A model generated the notes under the pieces. That model searched no databases, was not told the DNA's origin, and was given only the letters and a program-made list of their open reading frames with translations. Shown piece after piece: positions 61,444-64,000 of a stretch of DNA of 64,000 bases. Made by a program: the position numbers and the translations under genes. Every line of letters starts with the position of its first letter. Within the stretch, counting starts at the first letter, position 1. Origin of the DNA: Callaeas wilsoni (lineage: Eukaryota > Chordata > Aves > Passeriformes > Callaeidae); the NCBI GenBank assembly GCA_013398955.1, contig VWPU01013666.1, forward strand, positions 1 to 64,000, written 5' to 3'.

Positions 61444-64000
61444 AAAGAACTCACACATTCCATGATGAGACAGTTTTATTTTGAAGCATGTGTGCTAGAC
61501 AGAGAATTATTACCTATCAGTAAATAAAGAAAAGATATAAATGAGGTTGTACATTATAATTGGAAGTAGGACAGGTTACTAGGCTTGTTAGGCCAATTAT
61601 AACTCTCTGCAAATCCACTAATAGAGGACTAGATGACAGTAACCTTCTTAAAAATGTCATGTTCAATACTTGTAAGTTTTCCCATTGACAGCATGGTCCA
61701 ATTACAAGTCAATTCGTAAAGTTCAAACTGCACAACAGCCAAATTAGCTCAAAATGATTTTTCAAAATATAATTCCACCTACTGAAGGCAACTAGCTGGA
61801 GCTGTTTCCATCTTTTTGATACCTAGCATAAGGGAAGATTCCCTTTCCTTGCTATCACTGAGGTAAGTTTGCTTTGTTTTTGTTTTTTTCAACGGTGAAA
61901 GAGTTTTCCTCTCTTCCCTCTTTCCTTTTCTTGTCACTCTGTAAAGAGAAGACAATTTTCGACCTATATCCATTATGTTTGAAAAATTTTACCCACCTGC
62001 TATTGTTACATGAAAAGCCATAGAAGACAAGCATAGATAAATGTTTTGAATGAACATCATCAAGACTGAAATTTAGCAGAGGGAAGCTGAGATTTTGGTT
62101 GGAGCACCAGATATGGAAAAACTCAGCTTTTTATGCCACTGATGTCAGTGACAAAAGACTGTAGGTTTCAACAAACAACATTACAGTCATAGAATCCACT
62201 TTTGCTTTAAATCTTCAGCAAGTCAGTTGATTTATCCACATTTCACATAACACATTCTGTTTTCCCCCACCTAGACTTCCTTGCTTGCTGACAAAAGAAA
62301 CTCACTCTTCAAGGCAGTGAGTCTTCCTCCCCACAAAGTAGTATATATATAAACTATTATATCAAGACACTGATTTGAAATTTCTGTAACACAAATAAAA
62401 TGGTTTAGGACTGGCCAGTAATAATTTTTGGGCACAATGTAATCTAAAATCTGGAATTTGCTGATGTGGCTGGCATACTTTGTCTAAATTAAGAAGTCAA
62501 TCAGTAAACGGATAAAAAGGAAAAACAATGACTTCTGATATTTCCCTATGTTCAGGGATATTTGTAAAAACCAGAACATTTATAAGGACGTTTTTCTTTA
62601 ATGACTCTGTGTTTTCGTTCTTAGAAAAATTATTCTGGACAGGGAGACATACTATGGCAAAGTGTGAACAGAAACATTTTGGGAATTTAAGGAAAAATTT
62701 TAAAGACCAGAGAAGAAAGAAAGAAAAAGTATGAAGAAAGACCATATTTTCAGAAGTCAGGTTGAAAGGCATGACAGAGCTACTAAATTTCTAGGTAAGG
62801 CTGAGAAATAAATCTCTTCTATTTTCTCTAGCAGGGTTAAACAGTATTGTATTTTCTGAAGGCTCTTGTGGTCACAGCATATGTAAAGCAAAAGGGTTGG
62901 CCACCAGGGAAAGGTCTGAGAGTGGGGGGATCACAGAACAGCAAGAAGTCAAGGTCAGTGATCTCAGGGGAGTCCCACTATGAGAGATCTGGAAAGGGGA
63001 GGAAACTGTGCCAGGTGCTCCACTGTGGCAGCTAAATTTCACAGAACTAATGTTTTTAGGGCATTTTTAAATCAGAAAAGTAATCCTGCCGCAGCCGTGC
63101 TGCTGGAACAATCTTTTTAAAAATCATTGCCTGGATGTAAAAACCTAGATTCAAATTTCAAAAACCTTAATATACCCTTGCTCTCAAGTATCAATAATAT
63201 ATTGTGCTTTATTTTCTGTGATACATCTTTCTGACTTCTTGCTTTTTGTATGCCAACAATTGTTAAATTACATTCTTTGATAAATGGTGGCTACAAGTTG
63301 TTCAATATTTTCTCCACACTCAGTCGTCTCTACACTGTTCAATTTTGTAGACACTTTTAGACAGATTTGATATAGCTTTTATTTTATTTTTCTCTTATAT
63401 GTGATTTATTATTCGATTTGGAGTTTTGTCTTTTGTCTTTGGAGAAAACCACATCCATCCAATTACTTCAATAGCTCAATAAAAATAAAAAAAGGGAAAA
63501 ACTGACTCCCCCAGATATCCAGCTAACCTAACCTTTTATTTCAAAAAATAAGGGGAAAGACAAAGGGAAGTGAAAGGTTTGAGGTCAGTCTTGTTCTCAT
63601 TTCACCTACTGGATGCACTAAGATCGTGGATAGAGGAACAAACAGTATAACATTTAAATGTTGTAATGACTAAATACTCTATTCAAGAAAAAAACAAGAT
63701 GAAAGTCACATTCATAAAGTACATTGCATTGATTTTCTCCTAAATACAGTAACCCACAGTTCTAGCAATTCTGGAGGTCCTCTCAGCTTCGATAAAAAAT
63801 TAGCACATCACCAGTCGGACGGACATAATTATTCATCTGTATTTTTACTCCAGCCTTAAAATCTTTTATGATCATGGACTATGAAAAATGATCAGAGAAG
63901 CATAAATAAACACCTCCCACCCCACAAAATAGGAGAAAAAAACCACCACCATCAGCTACACAGCCCTGCTCCCCAACACATCCAACATGTAATTCGGACT

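Larger units (their letters stand above)
1..64000 (-). other. CADM2: Internal part of the CADM2 gene (introns plus two exons), transcribed right to left
   Basis: Two minus-strand coding exons with matching phases identify this as the 5'-internal part of CADM2, an immunoglobulin-superfamily adhesion molecule of neurons. The family has three extracellular Ig-like domains, one membrane segment and a short cytoplasmic tail, and mediates homophilic and heterophilic contacts at axons and synapses. Only the junction after the signal peptide and the first half of Ig domain 1 are coded here. No promoter, first exon or polyadenylation site of CADM2 was recognised. Very large 5' introns are a known trait of CADM2 in vertebrates and agree with this layout. 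The identification rests on the 150-nt exon, and the microexon supports it independently. That the gene spans the whole window is inferred from the absence of its terminal exons. Confidence 0.9.
59469..64000 (-). other. CADM2: CADM2 intron upstream of the microexon (partial)
   Basis: This is non-coding sequence between the microexon acceptor and the right edge. The signal-peptide exon that should donate to the microexon is not seen here. The stretch holds a T29 tract at 60.8 kb, a segment just after it with a few scattered CpGs (60820..61000), and AT/GT microsatellites at 61.3-61.45 kb. No transposon was recognised. Confidence 0.75.

Noticed and set aside
1..64000. CRISPR arrays, operons, tRNA or rRNA genes, phage or endogenous viral coding sequence
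   Set aside because: None seen. The sequence is vertebrate intron with interspersed repeats, and apart from the LTR pieces no viral gene relic was recognised.

Overview
This window is vertebrate, almost certainly bird, nuclear DNA. It is AT-rich and has no dense coding. It carries CR1 LINE 3' tails in both orientations, one ancient amniote-type CR1 relic, and two pieces of an ERVL-like LTR family familiar from neoavian (including passerine) genomes. I see no prokaryotic, organellar or plasmid features.

The whole window appears to lie inside one gene, CADM2 (cell adhesion molecule 2, also SynCAM2 or nectin-like 3), transcribed on the minus strand from right to left. I found two coding exons. 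A 27-nt microexon lies at 59442..59468, and a 150-nt exon encoding the mature N-terminus and first half of the first Ig-like domain lies at 25448..25597. Both are phase 1 at both ends, so the protein reads in frame with or without the microexon. They are separated by 33,844 nt of intron. The rest of the window is the incomplete upstream intron (59469..64000) and the incomplete downstream intron (1..25447). The signal-peptide exon and the exon completing the first Ig domain are outside the window or were not recognised.

Layout from left to right: 1..25447 is the downstream intron, with an imperfect tandem duplication (6.8-7.0 kb), an LTR fragment (11.8 kb), a near-full solo LTR (18.3-18.85 kb) and a CR1 tail (22.7 kb). 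The 150-nt exon follows. The large intron then holds an old CR1 (28.8 kb), palindromes (29.5 and 34.5 kb), CR1 tails (35.8, 45.0, 49.4, 50.8 and 57.0 kb), two local CpG-richer segments (37.4 and 41.7 kb) and a pure A47 tract (47.5 kb). The microexon at 59.45 kb has splice signals and flanking motifs of a regulated neuronal microexon: a CU-rich tract and UGC triplets upstream, and UGCAUG downstream. The right end is intron with a T29 tract and AT-rich microsatellites.

The most interesting item is the CADM2 microexon with its motif layout. The many short open frames elsewhere look like chance frames in intron or transposon DNA.
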